Below, piece by piece: positions 32,985-45,094 of a stretch of DNA of 64,000 nucleotides. Source of the stretch: Piezodorus guildinii (lineage: Eukaryota > Arthropoda > Insecta > Hemiptera > Pentatomidae); the NCBI GenBank assembly GCA_023052935.1, contig CM041292.1, positions 137,840,951 to 137,904,950 of the forward strand, in the 5' to 3' direction. The notes beneath the pieces are model-generated. The model was not told the origin of the DNA and did not search any database. It saw only the letters and a list, made by a program, of their open reading frames with translations. The translations under genes were made by a program, and so were the position numbers. The stretch's first letter is position 1. Every line of letters begins with the position of its first letter.

Positions 32985-33125
32985 TAGCACCACATAGCGA
33001 TTCAGGATATTTGTCTCACGGTAGGGTCATTTCTCCTTACGCATGTTTTGTGAGTGACCATCAGTTCCCTGATGTTAGTTACGTACTCGGGCGTTGCTGA
33101 GAAGTAAATTACCTTTTAATCAGAC
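32985..33125 (-). repeat. SINE family 1, decayed fragment
   Basis: The plus strand shows GTAGGGTCATTTCTCCTTACG, TTTTGTGAGTGACCAT and ACGTACTCGGGCGTTG, aligned with 18607-18700 in the same orientation. The tRNA-like head is not recognisable. Confidence 0.65.
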
Positions 33126-35480
33126 TTATGAAAAATCTGTTTAACTGTGATATTAACTCACAACATTCCGGCTTGATTGAACACAACAACTGGTTCCTCT
33201 ACATATATATGGCCGTATAAACATAAAAATAACTAAAACCGTATGTGTTGGAAGAAATGTGGCCTAAAATTTTAGTTTCTCCTCTGATATGGTTTAATGT
33301 TCAAATAATAAATATTCCTATTTGTTTATTTATCGACTAAAATGCAATCTAATGTAACAAACTTCGAAAAAAAAAATGGACACCTACAAACGAAGTAGTT
33401 AATAAAAATAATGGGAAAATCCTATTTACTCCTGACAACTCCATTTCAATACCCACATTCAATGCCACAAACGTCACCCCTGTTACAAAACTTTCAAAAC
33501 GGAAAGCACGAAACTGCCATTACTTTTTTTAGCACTGTGGCATCCTTTCAGTATATCCCAAAATATCAAAAATTTAATATATTTAATTCAGATCTCATAG
33601 TGGAATATTTGATTTATTATTAAACTAATAACATTAAGTAGATTTTCTTCGAAAATAATTGACTTTTAGTCAGTACTGTAGACGGAATGGTTTGCATGTT
33701 AAATTTGTTCAATAATCCTAATCTTATCATTTTGCATGACTTAAAAGGATTTTTATCTATTTTTCAGTATGTTGCAGAGCTATTTCACCTGTTTTATAAC
33801 AGCCACCATTATTTTTTTTTTTTTTTTTTTTTTTTTTAGTACTATCCGCTGTATAAAAATAAACATAATGTGGCGTTTGTTTGGCTTTAAGGTGGAACAT
33901 ACAATGGGACTTAGTCAGCAGGATTTTTTTTTTTTTTTTTAGTAATACTATTCTGTTGTTTTTCTAACAGTATAAATTACCGTTAAAAAAACTGTATTCT
34001 TTTTACTGCAGTGTGCCTCCCACAGGTTGTGGCCTTTATACGCCAATGAGCACAACGACTTGAATAATATTAATAATTCATTTTCAACAATATGCATACT
34101 AAAATATTTGTATTTTTTCTATATTTTATATTATTGACCCAGCAGCCGTACAAATATTTAATTTTTATAAATTTAACACAAACCAATTTTTTCAACTATT
34201 TAACAACTACCACCTCCTAGCCATATATGTTTCCATTATTAATGACTAGATTGCAAAAACAAAGACCAGCTATAACAAAAAAAAAATTATATTTTCCTAC
34301 ATCAGTTAGCAGTCTATACCGATACTTAAAAAACCGATTGTAGGTTGGGAGTTATATTGGAATATATGAGATTGTTATAAGTGATATTATTTAATAATGT
34401 TTTTAAAATTCATTTTCAAGTCAAAAACTTTTTTTTTAAATACTTTTTAGTTTACACCTAGATGTGTTGCACAATACAGTTTCAAATATCAATAAATAAT
34501 TTAAAAAAAAAAGTTTATAGCACACTCAACTGGGGAAATAAATAAATAATACATAAATTAATAATAATACTGCGAAATTATAAGTTAACTGAATAATTAT
34601 AAGCTACCACACATGACATCATCTGACAATTATAATATTTATAATTAAATTACGTTTATCGGTAGTTCACAAGTGATCACATGTGGGGCCAAAAAAAATT
34701 GATAGATACATATAATTTACCAATATAGTGGAGATACTTAACATAAACTGAAAGTAGTATCGATGGATTAGTAGATGTGGAAAAGGCTGGTTCAGATTGG
34801 CAAAGATCTAAAACGTAAGTAGACCCAATGGGAAAGAAAAAAAAAAATATATATAATATATATTTACGTGTCCTACTTCAAGTAGCTGTTATAATAATTT
34901 GGCAACAATATATCTCGAATGCCATTGGATATATCTTTATCATAAGAACTATCACATGTACAATGTTAATTGGCAAATGTATTGTCTGCTTTTGAAAAAT
35001 AATAAAATGCTGTTTAACCATTTTGAATTAAATAAAAATAAGATCTCCCGAATGCCCATTAACTTGCCCCAGGAATATTATTGCCAGAGGAAGTATGACT
35101 GGACTTAAACAGCTATATTAATTTCTACTTCTAACGAGTCGATACAACAAACAGTAGTCTAACTTGCCTCTCTCGGTAACTAGCCGCAATTACCGATTAA
35201 TTAATTAATCAAGTCTGATGCCTTTATATGAATTACACTACAACATAAAAATTCTTATTTTATTTATTTTATATAACAATTTATTTTACTTCTACTATTT
35301 TGAAACACAGTTATTAAATAGAACATCGAGTGTTTTTCAAATAATTATAAAGAACATATCAGTCGATAACGTGAAGGCAATTCCTTGCCTATTACAGATG
35401 CATTTTTATTGTCATCTCTACTCTATTGAAAAAATCCGGTTAATTCACCTTTTTGCGACATATGCACAGTAATAACAAAG
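33126..35480. other. AT-rich spacer, no gene seen
   Basis: Includes poly(T) runs at 33812-33837 and 33926-33942 that may be tails of old minus-strand retroposons. Short open frames here (33411-33623, 34899-35108, 35218-35472) have no family resemblance. Confidence 0.45.
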
Positions 35481-35482
35481 TG

Positions 35483-36395
35483 CCTGACTCCTGGAAATTA
35501 TCCACAGTAAAAATGATTCCTAAACCCAAAATATTCCAGAATATCCATCCTCCTACCGTCCCATTTCCCTCATATGCATTATGGGTAAAATCCTGGAAAA
35601 ACTTCTGCTTAAACGAATACATACCATCCTTGATTTCAATCACAATATTCCAGATCATCAGTCTGGATCCCGGAAAGCCCATTTTATCCAGAAATGTCAT
35701 CGTTATCTTCTCAGTATTGGAACGCAAATTGTACTGCTCGGGAGCCTTCATCAAAGTAGAACAAGCCTTTGACTGAGTATGGTACCCGGGATCGGTTTAC
35801 AAACTCCTAAAATTCCTTCCCCCTACACACCTCCTCATCATCCAGTACTACCTCACTGATAGATCCTTCAAATAAATCACGATAATTCTTATTATTCCAT
35901 TTTTAATCAAAATAATGGTGTTCCTCAGGACAGTATTCTTAGACCCAATCTTTACAGCTGATATCCTAACACATCCTTCCACCTTTCTTTCTACTTATGC
36001 TGATGACACCTGTGTATTATCAGTCAATTATGATCCCACAATTCTTCTCAAACCCTTTTGTTCCACATCAGAGAGCTTGAAGTATGGTGTTAGGATTGGA
36101 GGATAAAAATAAATTCCAATAAATCCTACAAAATATCCCCTTCACCCTGCGTCGTAAACCGATGACATCCTGCCTTATGTTATCCTTCAATAACACTCCG
36201 CTTGTCCCTGTCGAACATATTCGATATCTAGGACTCCATGTGGACAAACGTCTTACTTGAATCCTCACAAAAGACTGAAACGACAAGAAACTGCCCGACG
36301 TTTTCGACTACTTCAACACTTACTGGATGAACGTTCAAACCTTCCACTTAACTATAAAAGACTCATCTACATGACTATCTTGAGACCGATATAAA
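35483..36395 (+). pseudogene. family-A LINE ORF2 reverse transcriptase, internal fragment
   Basis: Begins at VPDSWKLSTVKMIPKPK and follows LINE A through MGKILEKLLLKRIHTILD, DHQSGSR, FIKVEQAFD, GVPQDSILRP, FLSTYADDTCVLSV, VEHIRYLGLHVDKRL and RFRLLQHLLDERSNLPLNYKRLIYMTI, then ends abruptly at LRPI near 36395. Frameshifts, a stop after the AFD motif and changes in QFGFR make it non-functional. Both ends are truncated and there is no 3' UTR. Confidence 0.88.
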
Positions 36396-36739
36396 TCCTC
36401 AATTAGGGGTTGAATACAGATGGTGAAGCAGTATATTGTAGGCATTCTGTGAGCATGGAGTATGGAGAGGCTCACTTTAATTAATTAGGAATTTTGTTTT
36501 GACTACATTGAACACAAAACTTTCGAATTCCCACTGTTTCCTTAGTTATCATGGTTGTATCTTTCCTTTGGTATTCCAATTTCTATCACCATAATTCCTT
36601 TTACATGTCTTCAAAATATCGAAGAGTTTTCGATAAATTCAGTGTTTTAATTGACAACTTTATTCTAAATTTGTACTATACAATATTCTGACGAAGACTA
36701 GTTTTATACTTGTATGATTGAAATAATTGTCTGTTTCAG

Positions 36740-36901
36740 TGGTGACTCAGAGCTACAAAGTCACGGTTGAAATATCGCGGGTTCAACGAGGGTGCACGGC
36801 CGTCCTTCGATGCAACGTCGACAGGAGTGCGAGGGACCTAGTCAAAGTCGTCTCCTGGCTCCAGGAACCATCCTTTTACATTTATCCATCATTGCAAGGA
36901 G
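36740..36901 (+). CDS. Dscam: Dscam-family exon, N-terminal half of Ig domain 2
   Basis: An internal exon with acceptor CTGTTTCAG|TG and donor GGAG|GTTAGT. 162 bp: two bases complete a split codon, then 53 open codons, then one base (phase 1-1). The peptide reads VTQSYKVTVEISRVQRG, CTAVLRCNVDRSARDLVKVV, SWLQEPSFYIYPSLQG. It has the Ig B-strand Cys (TAVLRC, C24) and the C-strand Trp (VVSW, W39). The partner Cys would be on the next exon. The order V..Y.V.V...V.RG..AVL.C......D.V.V.SW matches Dscam Ig2, and length and phase match Drosophila Dscam1 exon 4. The RGCTAV and EPSFYIYPS wording fits the Dscam family, but paralogue choice (Dscam1-4) cannot be made from one exon. Dscam proteins are membrane adhesion receptors used in neuronal wiring. 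No duplicated alternative exon was found within the window, and neighbouring exons lie outside it. Confidence 0.82.
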
Positions 36902-37867
36902 GTTAGTTGATTTCGGTATTCAATTTTTCCAACGTATGCTAATACGATTATTTACAATAAAAAATGCTTAATAATTTGAAATACTTCTAAATATCATTTT
37001 TTTTTCTAAACTTTCTGTTTATTAAAAAAATATACATGCAATCTAAACCTTACATACCATATGATATTCCCAACTACGTATACAAATTACTTACTTATAT
37101 TTTTATTTTTTTTTAATTACTATCCACTAGAAGGAGGAGAATTAACCTTAACCACCATGCGAGAAAAGAACCATTAACAGTTTCAAAATTAATAATGCAA
37201 TAAAAAATTTTATTAAACTTTTTTTAATGAATTATAAATAAGTAATTGTAAAACCATTTTTTTTTTTTTTTTTTTTTAGCTGAAGAAATTTTTATTTGGC
37301 CTAATGTCAAATCTTATTGAAACTCTAAAGAAATGAATTATTATGTATGTAGTATTTAGGCCCTATGATAACTATAAAAACACGAAATTCAGGAGGAAAT
37401 GAAGGCTGGAAATGCTTGTTGTTATTCATTTCCAATATTAGTTAACAGCGATTTCTTCAGGAAAGTTAATGCTTAGAATTTATATATGTGAAACAAGGTC
37501 GCTAATGTTGAATGAAGAACAACGCCACTGGGAAATTTAGGAAATAACCTAAAGCAGAGTTGTGGAGGTTGTACCCGTAGAAAACGAATTTACAAAATGT
37601 TGATAAGCGCTGAACCTGCTGGTAGGCGTCCAAGAGTTATGTTAGTTCTGATCTCAAAGATTTGGACATCGCCGGTAATAATTACATTGAATTCAGTTGC
37701 CAACGATTAAGAGGTTGATTTCCAAAATGTACTAAAACAAATTTTTTACGATATTAATATTTGACATATTTATATTCCCATCATTTAAAAAAAATAAATT
37801 TAATTGAGATTTACAACTTCATATTGTAATACAACAAATAAATACGCTGATAATTGATAAAAGACGC
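36902..37867. other. intron after the Dscam-like exon, no feature seen
   Basis: AT-rich, with a poly(T) run at 37258-37278. No repeat family or second exon recognised. Confidence 0.45.
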
Positions 37868-38465
37868 GGATAAAAAGAGAGACTGCCCATTGGCAGCACT
37901 CTTTAATAATGAATCTAAACAAGAAGGTCTCGAGGTCATCTTCTTTTCAGATGCTTCGGTGGATTATCAGGAATTGAAGAGGAAGCAAGGATTGAAACTA
38001 GTGGATTAGAGTGGGAGTGGAGTTTTTGATTAGAGGAATGATTTCTGGTTCAGATACATATGGAACATTTTAAGGTCTTTATGGATGAGCTTTTTCGTGA
38101 CAAAGTAAGAATTTATACGTATTTTTCGAAGGATTTTGGATTGTAAGGATTAGATACGGGATGAATTTGGTGGTTTAGTAGAGCCCGAAATCTCAACTCC
38201 GTAAGACCAAACAGGCCTTATGATTTTCATGTAGATAAGTACACGTATTTTTTGGTTGAGTGGAAAGTTAGAGCGTCTGACCAAAAAAAAGTTTTGAAGT
38301 GACCGAAAGAGGTCCGCAATTTCTTGTCGTTTTAGTATTGTATGGGGATTCCAAGTGAGACGTTTGTCAAGTAGGAGTCCTAGGTATCGAATCTATTCAA
38401 CTGGAACAAGCGGAATATTATTAACGGATACTGTAAAGCAGGATGGGCATAAGTTTACGACATCG
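37868..38465 (-). pseudogene. family-A LINE ORF2 C-terminus and 3' UTR, decayed
   Basis: The minus strand reads VEQ-like IRYLGLLLDKRLTWNPHT, LKRQEIADLF, LIYMKIIRPVWSYGVEISGS, SLQSKILRK, FVTKKLIHKDLK and SEKKMTSRPSCL, then the LINE A 3' UTR (GTGCTGCCAATGGGCAG). Several stops. Confidence 0.85.
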
Positions 38466-39644
38466 TTCAAATCTTTTATTTGATATTGTCTAGTGAGCTC
38501 TCAAATCCTTTAAATACACGATTAAGAATAGCAGCTATGTTTTAAAGTTGCTAATTACACTCCTAGTTTCTTTCCTAATTAAACTAAAAAATTTCTAAGT
38601 GTCTGTAATTTGTCATTAGGTAATATCTTCAAAGGATTTTTTTGCCAAGATACATGCATTCCTCAACCATTTTCTTTCTTTTCTACCGACTGTATATCTA
38701 TCCGTTAATCAGTTAATTTGAATTATCTTTATTTAATGAGTTATCGCTAATAATTTCATTGGGTCCGTTTATGTTTATTTTCTTTATTTTCTAGTAGTAT
38801 TGGGCTTCGGAATTTGGTAGGATGATATTTAATTAAATTTGTTTTATACTGCTGTGGAAAGATGGTAAAAGTTGATTTAAAATATAACTACATATACCTA
38901 ATAAACTAGAAGTATTATTCTTGAGACATCGTAGCAATAAATCTTAAGGCGTCACCTTTTCTATGACAAAAGCCGATGTCACAGTTGTCTGATGTTGTGT
39001 ACCCAAACCAGTAGTCTCAACTCTTTCTTTAGCAAAGGGACAACAGTGGATGCTTGCACTCCAGCCCGACAGCAGTGTTCCCAGAAGTTCTTCTCTCTTT
39101 CAATATAAACGAAGGGTTGGCCTGTGTCAGCGTGATGTGGCTCTACGGCTCCTTTTTTAAATCGATTGAAATTTTATTTTGTTACATTCCTCGGAAATAA
39201 CTCCAGAATGGTAGCTTAGAGAATACCCTGAATTATTTTGCTTGGTGAAAGTTTTAAGAAGGATAAAACCCTTCTCCTTTCTTCCCAATATAAATATCTA
39301 ACATGTACCCCTTCTACTATCAGTTAAATTTATTTTATAAGCCTCTTGGCATGTTATTCCATTTTCAATATTATGTTAGACTACCCCGTTGATGAAGGAA
39401 GATGATTGATTCTCTTTATTCTCTGTCCCAACCGAGTTTAATATTCAGTAAAAAGATCCAATATCTAACCAATTATTATTTTTTTTTATAACAATGATTA
39501 CAAATCTCTTATTAATATAGCATCTCTAAGTAAGTTGAAGTTTCTTAAATCGAATTTAAGGACTTTTTTAAAATTTATATATAGTAATTTACAACTTTAT
39601 AAAAGAACACAATAAGTAAATATGATGAATGAAAAAAAAAAGTC
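38466..39644. other. unassigned intronic sequence
   Basis: 38940-39170 is GC-richer and may be a fragment of an unidentified repeat; no translation matched a family I know. The rest is AT-rich. Confidence 0.35.
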
Positions 39645-40155
39645 ATGAAAATGTCTTGAGAAAGAACTATCCAGTGGTAGCACTTTACTAACTAATTTAA
39701 CTCAGTAGGTACCGAGGCCACCTTCTTTTCAGTCGCCTTGGAGAGTTATCAGGGATATCTAAGGAAGATAAATTACGGACAAGTGGGTTTGTTTGGGCAG
39801 GGAGTTTAGAATGACAAGAGGAGTATCTACCACGGGCTATGTCTGCAACAAATGGGATATTAAGGTCATTATGGATAAGTTGATTTGTAACAAAATAAGG
39901 TGCATTCAGGATTTTGCGAAGGATTTTGGATCGTAAGGATTGGATGCGGGAGGAATTAGATGGTTTCGTAGAGCAAAAAAGCTCAATTCTATATGTCCAA
40001 ATAGGTCTGATAATAGTGATGTAAATGAGTCTTTTGTAATATACTGAAAGTTTTTAACGTTTTTCTAGTAAATGTTGTAGTAATCGATATCTTCGAGCAG
40101 TTTCTTGTCGTTTCAGTTTTGTGTGAGGATGAATTCAAGGACAACTTATTTAATG
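39645..40155 (-). pseudogene. family-A-like LINE ORF2 C-terminus, decayed
   Basis: Minus-strand remnants of LKRQ...RRYRLLQHLLEKR, LIYITIIRPIWTYRIELF, SIQSLRSKILRKILNAPYFVTNQLIHNDL and EKKVASVPTELN. Its 39790-40140 part is nearly identical to 44110-44460, so the two belong to one A subfamily. Confidence 0.83.
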
Positions 40156-40849
40156 ATCAATACAAAAAAAAAAAAAAATGAAACCCCGTGACATTTTATT
40201 ATAGATAAGAATACATATTATTATGTATTGAGATTTCTGTGAGGAGTTATAATACACTTTTAATTAATTTGGCGCCTTTTCTGTAAACTAGAAGCTCCGA
40301 GCTTACCCCATTTTTTAAGGCTGTGCTATACTGCGAGAGAACAGTTAGATGAAGATTTTTGAGATTTGTTGATGTACTACCAACTAATTATTTATTTATT
40401 TAACTATTTATCGCATACTTTCCACGAATAAACATCCAATTACCGTATTTTCTATAAAACGTCTGTTATTGTTCAAAACTTTTAACTTAAATTGTAATAA
40501 GAATTTTCTACATTAAAAAAACATATTTGCATGATGTATATGTTACACTTATATCGTTTAATTACTTTATTTTATTTAAAATAATATTTTATGATATAGT
40601 GAGTTTTAAAAAGTAATATTTGATGTTTATTTATATAACAAATGACACTCAAGATTTGATTACAAATCCTCTTTGATCAGTGAAATATATGTACAAGTTA
40701 GAGTTACTGAAAGCATTTACTTTAACTTAATTTTACAATTTGTATTTTTTTTTTTAATCTTCTTTATATTTATTTTGCCCGAGGTTTTAAAGATGTTGTC
40801 TCTTCCTTCGGTGTAACTCAGTATTCTCTCTCATATTTTTTTTTGTATC
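40156..40849. other. AT-rich spacer
   Basis: A poly(A) run at 40167-40180 and otherwise simple AT-rich sequence; nothing recognised. Confidence 0.45.
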
Positions 40850-41075
40850 TAAAAACTAAGTGCCGCGGGTCTTCTGGCTATTGGCATACTTCACATTTTC
40901 CATCTTCTTTTATTCTCATAAGCGCAAGATGTTTGTTAGTACATTCGTGGTTAGTCCTCAGTCTTACGATACCATCATGGGTACATTGGCGTTCTCTTTC
41001 ACTGGTTGCGTTGTCTCTGAAGCTCTGTCAGCAGCCTCTTTTCTAAATAATCCTACGTGGCTTGGAATCCATTGA
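40850..41075 (-). pseudogene. RNase H-type LINE, RNase H and C-terminal remnant
   Basis: The minus strand from 41075 reads WIPSHVGLFRKEAADRASET, then after a frameshift RLRTNHECTNKHLALMRI and KEDGKCEVCQ-stop-PEDPRHLVF. W(I/V)PSHVG...N.EAADRA is the end of the RNase H domain of LINE polyproteins, including its last catalytic Asp. The RLRT.H......H...I......C..C....E...H.V block is the cysteine motif that follows it. The two plus-strand frames here are shadows. Confidence 0.82.
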
Positions 41076-42060
41076 AATTTATAGAGGTTGTTCTATGTAC
41101 TTGATTATTTCAGATGTTAAATATGAAGTAATTTTTCTGATATGGATTGTTCTGAGTAGCTTATAAGAGGAGGCAGGGCCTATAATATAATAAGGGATAA
41201 TATTACATATTATCATAATAATTTACGAAGCCGCCTTTAAGATATTAGGAATATCCTTGGTCACGTCTTTTTATTATATATATAAAGATTGGACCGCCTC
41301 CCTTCTTCTCTAGGACGGGCATCTTCCCATATCAGACCTGTCTTCTGTTTTCGTAATCACCAATAGCAAATTAAGTGTCTTATTATTTTCCAAAAAAATA
41401 GTATTTTGAGAAGAGAATTCCAATTCAGAATCAGAAAGGGTTGATTCTGGAGCTAGTAGGGGACATGGGCAGTCCAACAGTTGAATTCAGCAGAAGGAGC
41501 AGTGACTAGAGGGAGTTAAGTCGAGCCAGATGCTGGTGGATGAAACTAAGACGAACTCCACCTTCGCCAGCCAGCTAAGTGTCCTATTGCCAGGTACCTT
41601 TTTTATATGATATTGTTTGGCAACATAAATACGGGTTCAGAAGTAAACTCTTCCTTCACAGAACATATTTAAAATAGTAAAGAGCATAAAATTAAAATTT
41701 TAAAAGATCTAACAATGAATATGTCCGTTATTTTAATAAAATACATAGAATTGAAAAGATGGATTATTATATTTTCTCAATGCTATTAAATAATTATACA
41801 CTATGGAACTATACCTAATCACTATTTTTTACACTCACAATTCGCACAGCTGTTAATATTTAACATCTGTTGTATTTAGTACTTAATGGTTTCCCTCCTG
41901 TGAAAAAATATTTGATGAACATCTACGAATCAATATGACTGGCCTCACCACCGCCAATCATTTGATGTCCATGACTATATTTTTCTTATGAACTCTTATC
42001 ATTTAGTATAGAACCCTGTCTCTACTCAATAATGGTTCCCTATTTTAGATTACGCAGTGC
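41076..42060. other. unassigned intronic sequence
   Basis: 41280-41600 is GC-richer than average with no recognised coding or repeat match in the window; the rest is AT-rich. Confidence 0.3.
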
Positions 42061-42430
42061 TCATTCTAGATGCAGTCTTTCCTGATCCATTAGCTTCATG
42101 TCGGTAATAATAAGATCCAGATGAAGTGCAAAATAAAATGCTTGATAAAGACCCTGTATATTCTCCTTTATCTCAGTCATAGTTACGGTTTTGGTTAAGT
42201 ATCCATTATATAGGTCGTTTCTGATCCCATGTGTCAACTGGCCTTTGTGTTGGGTGCGGAACAATTCTTTCATAAGTTCTGCTTTGAATGATCCCACTGT
42301 CTTCTGGTTCTACTTGATCACAGTGAGGCTTCCATTTGAGCTTGAACCTCCTGAAATTTGTCACATATTTTCCTTAACCCATCGCCTCGCTCTCAGCCGC
42401 GTCACTGGTGTGAGCCATGGGTTATCTTCT
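42061..42430 (-). pseudogene. unidentified coding-like remnant
   Basis: A minus-strand frame from 42297 gives 78 residues (MGSFKAELMKELFRTQHKG, then QLTHGIRNDLYNGYLTKT and more). Similar codon-like composition continues upstream to about 42430 (NPWLTPVTRLRARRWVKENM) with two stops. I do not recognise the family. Position among transposon debris suggests an element remnant more than a host exon; no splice sites of quality flank it. Confidence 0.3.
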
Positions 42431-42639
42431 TAATGGTATTAAATAATTATACACTTAGGAACCTTATTATTCTCACGATTCGCACAGCTATTTTTATATA
42501 ACATATGTTGTATTTAGTATATAATATGAATAGTTGGTGGTTTATTTTATTTATTTATTTATTTTATTTTTTTTTAATCAGTGGATATTATATACTCTGA
42601 TCCATTCTTCTTTCCGTTATAGTCCCGTCCCTAACCAAT

Positions 42640-42725
42640 TAAAATACATTTGCTATTTTTTAATTAAACAAAACCTTCAATAGAAATAACTTATATGGCT
42701 GAACAACCTTTGCAGGGTCAGCTAG
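42640..42725 (+). mobile_element. Helitron 3' end, second copy
   Basis: Ends AGGGTCAGCTAG|T (CTAG 42722-42725), preceded by TATATGGCTGAACAACC, which parallels TATACGGCAAAACAACG before the terminus of the copy at 30189. The body upstream is not distinguishable. Confidence 0.65.
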
Positions 42726-43629
42726 TATAATATAATTGTTATGGATATGTATTAATTGAAATTAATAATAACAGCTTCAATTAAAACTGTTGGTTATTTA
42801 GTCTTCCCCAGCATGTATCTAATACTAAAGAGAGATTGCTAAAAATGACATTTAGAAAGCCAATTGTTTTTGTGAGATACAATAAATAGACACTACAGTA
42901 TCCTCTATCGGCCCCTCTGAAATGCTGATAGAACTATATAAAATACATAAAGAAATGTATTATGTGAAACTACCACTGCCTTAGAAAAGCAGTCGGCCAA
43001 AACCTAGCAGTATGCCAATCAAACGTACATGTATAATAGCATGTTAAGAGGTAAATAATCTAATTTCAGGGATTATAAAATGGGCAGCAAATTTACACAA
43101 CCTACTGAACTATGTTTTAGTGTATTGTCAATTATTTTCAGAGAAAATATCACTTACAAGTAAATTAAAAAAAATAAACAAGAAAACCTATAGATTATTT
43201 TTAGTGCTTTATTCGTAATATCATTAATAAACGCTGTCAGTTAAAATATAGTATTGAAAAGAGAATTATAAGATTATAGAGAAGCAACGAAGCGGATAGG
43301 AAAGGATCTAGGGCGGGGTACAGTGTCGGTTACAGGCCTGCAATTAATACGGCGGTCAATAGCAGTAGAGGCCCTCTGTATATACTCCCGTTTCATCCTT
43401 GATAAATGTACAATGCCGTCCTATATGTATTACTGTACCTTAGCATATGCTAGGCCATGCTATAGGTATGTACCTATGTCTATAATACTTGTAAAACAGA
43501 AAAAAAAAAAGTATTTCATAATCAGTATCAATAAATAGAAATTAATTCTGTTTTCTTTTCGTCTTTTATATTCTTAGTTTAATCGTCAATGTTTACTTCT
43601 ACTTAATCTATATATGAAAAATATGGTAA
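42726..43629. other. AT-rich spacer, no feature seen
   Basis: A 71-codon frame at 43323-43538 has no family resemblance. Nothing else seen. Confidence 0.45.
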
Positions 43630-44060
43630 GGGAAAGTACTGCGATCGTTAAAATTTTCGAATTATCGTTTTCATTTTTAATACATTTTTTAGGATCTCCT
43701 GAGTCTAAGTCCATAGACAAGACCCGCAAAAAGGTCTCTCCATGTAAGTGTGTGTGTCGGGTAAGTCTAGCTAAAAAAACATCTGTTGCATAAAGCTAAA
43801 ATTTCATATATTAGAAAGCTGTATGCTTGAAATGTTACAGCAATTTTTTTTTTCAATGTAATCAAAGGAACAGAAATTTTATATCGTGAAAATTTTACCT
43901 ATTTACAATTTTCTCAAAATCGTGTGTTACAATTCGGATCAGAATCGCTATAAAATGTAAAAGGATTTAATAAAATTATGTTCAATTCTAATTGAAACAG
44001 TCTGACAGAGCTTTACTACTAATATTTAAAATTTTCATACTGTTGAATATCTTTAATTTT
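43630..44060 (-). repeat. dispersed repeat family D, copy 4
   Basis: Reverse-complement match to 51230-51600: GGAAAGTACTGCGATCGT, TCTCCTGAGTCTAAGTCC, CCCGCAAAAAGGTCT, GTGTGTGTG, GAAATGTTACA and a CTGACAGAGCTT block. Confidence 0.75.
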
Positions 44061-44107
44061 ATAGATTCTAATAAAAAAGTTGACCATTTCACGTTGTTAG
44101 CATTGAT

Positions 44108-44512
44108 AAATTGGGTTTGTTTGGGCAGGGAGTTTAGAATGACAAGAGGAGTATCTATGACGGGTTATGTCTGCAACAAATGGGATATTAAGGTTATTAT
44201 GGAGGAGTTGATTTGTAACAAAATAAGGGGCATTCAGGATTTTGCGAAGGATTTCGGATTGTAAGGATTGGATGCGGGAGGAATTAGATCGTTCCGTAGA
44301 GCCCCAAAGCTTGATTCCATATGTCCAAATAGGTCTGATAATAGTGATGCAAATGAGTCTTTTATAATATACTGGAAGTTTTGAACGTTTGTCTAGTAAG
44401 TGTTGTAGTAGTCGATATCTTCGAGCAGTTTCTTGTCATTTCAGTCTTGCGTGAGGATTCCAAGTAAGGCGCTTGTCAAGATGGAGACCTAGGTATCGGA
44501 TTTGTTCAATCT
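44108..44512 (-). pseudogene. family-A-like LINE ORF2 C-terminus, decayed
   Basis: The minus strand starts with EQIRYLGLHLDKRLTWNPHA (44512-44440), then frameshifted matches to LINE A through the RPIWTYG and SIQSLQSKILRKILNAPYFV segments. Nearly identical to 39790-40140 over about 350 bp. Confidence 0.85.
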
Positions 44513-45094
44513 TTTTTAAATACGAAAAATTGTAGGTGCTCCGTTTCGTATACTTCAAAAGGACTTGGACATACAGTTTTAGACACAGCCACAACATATT
44601 ATAAAACATTTCACGACAGACTGACTTGCAACATGAATCCATTAGCCCAAACACATAAATCCACCACCAATCTGTACAACCTATTCCGACGACTTTTGAC
44701 TTTGATTACTTGAATTAACCTATTTTTCGGAAGTTAACATATTTGCTTATTGCAATTCTTTAATTTTTATTGCGGATGGCAAATAGAAATTTAGAGGAAA
44801 ACTATTGTAAATAAATAATTAAAATTAATATATAAATAAGTAAATTAATATGTTTCTCCAGAAAAACATTTGTCATGCGACGACATTCGATTTGTTAATC
44901 TTATTTTAATATACAAAATTGTATTTATTTATATTAAAATCAATCTAATTTTAATAAAAGCATATTTACAGGAGAACTGTTTGCAATGTACCACAAGCCT
45001 TAGAGCTAATATAACTCTACTACTAACCCATAGTGACGGAATCATTCAGTTCACTAAAAGCAATTGCTGATACAAAATCAAACGATTCGCTAGT
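44513..45094. other. AT-rich spacer
   Basis: No recognised feature; open frames here are short and without motifs. Confidence 0.4.

Noticed and set aside
40843..41075. Plus-strand open frames
   Set aside because: The minus strand reads as a clear RNase H domain end; these are shadows.
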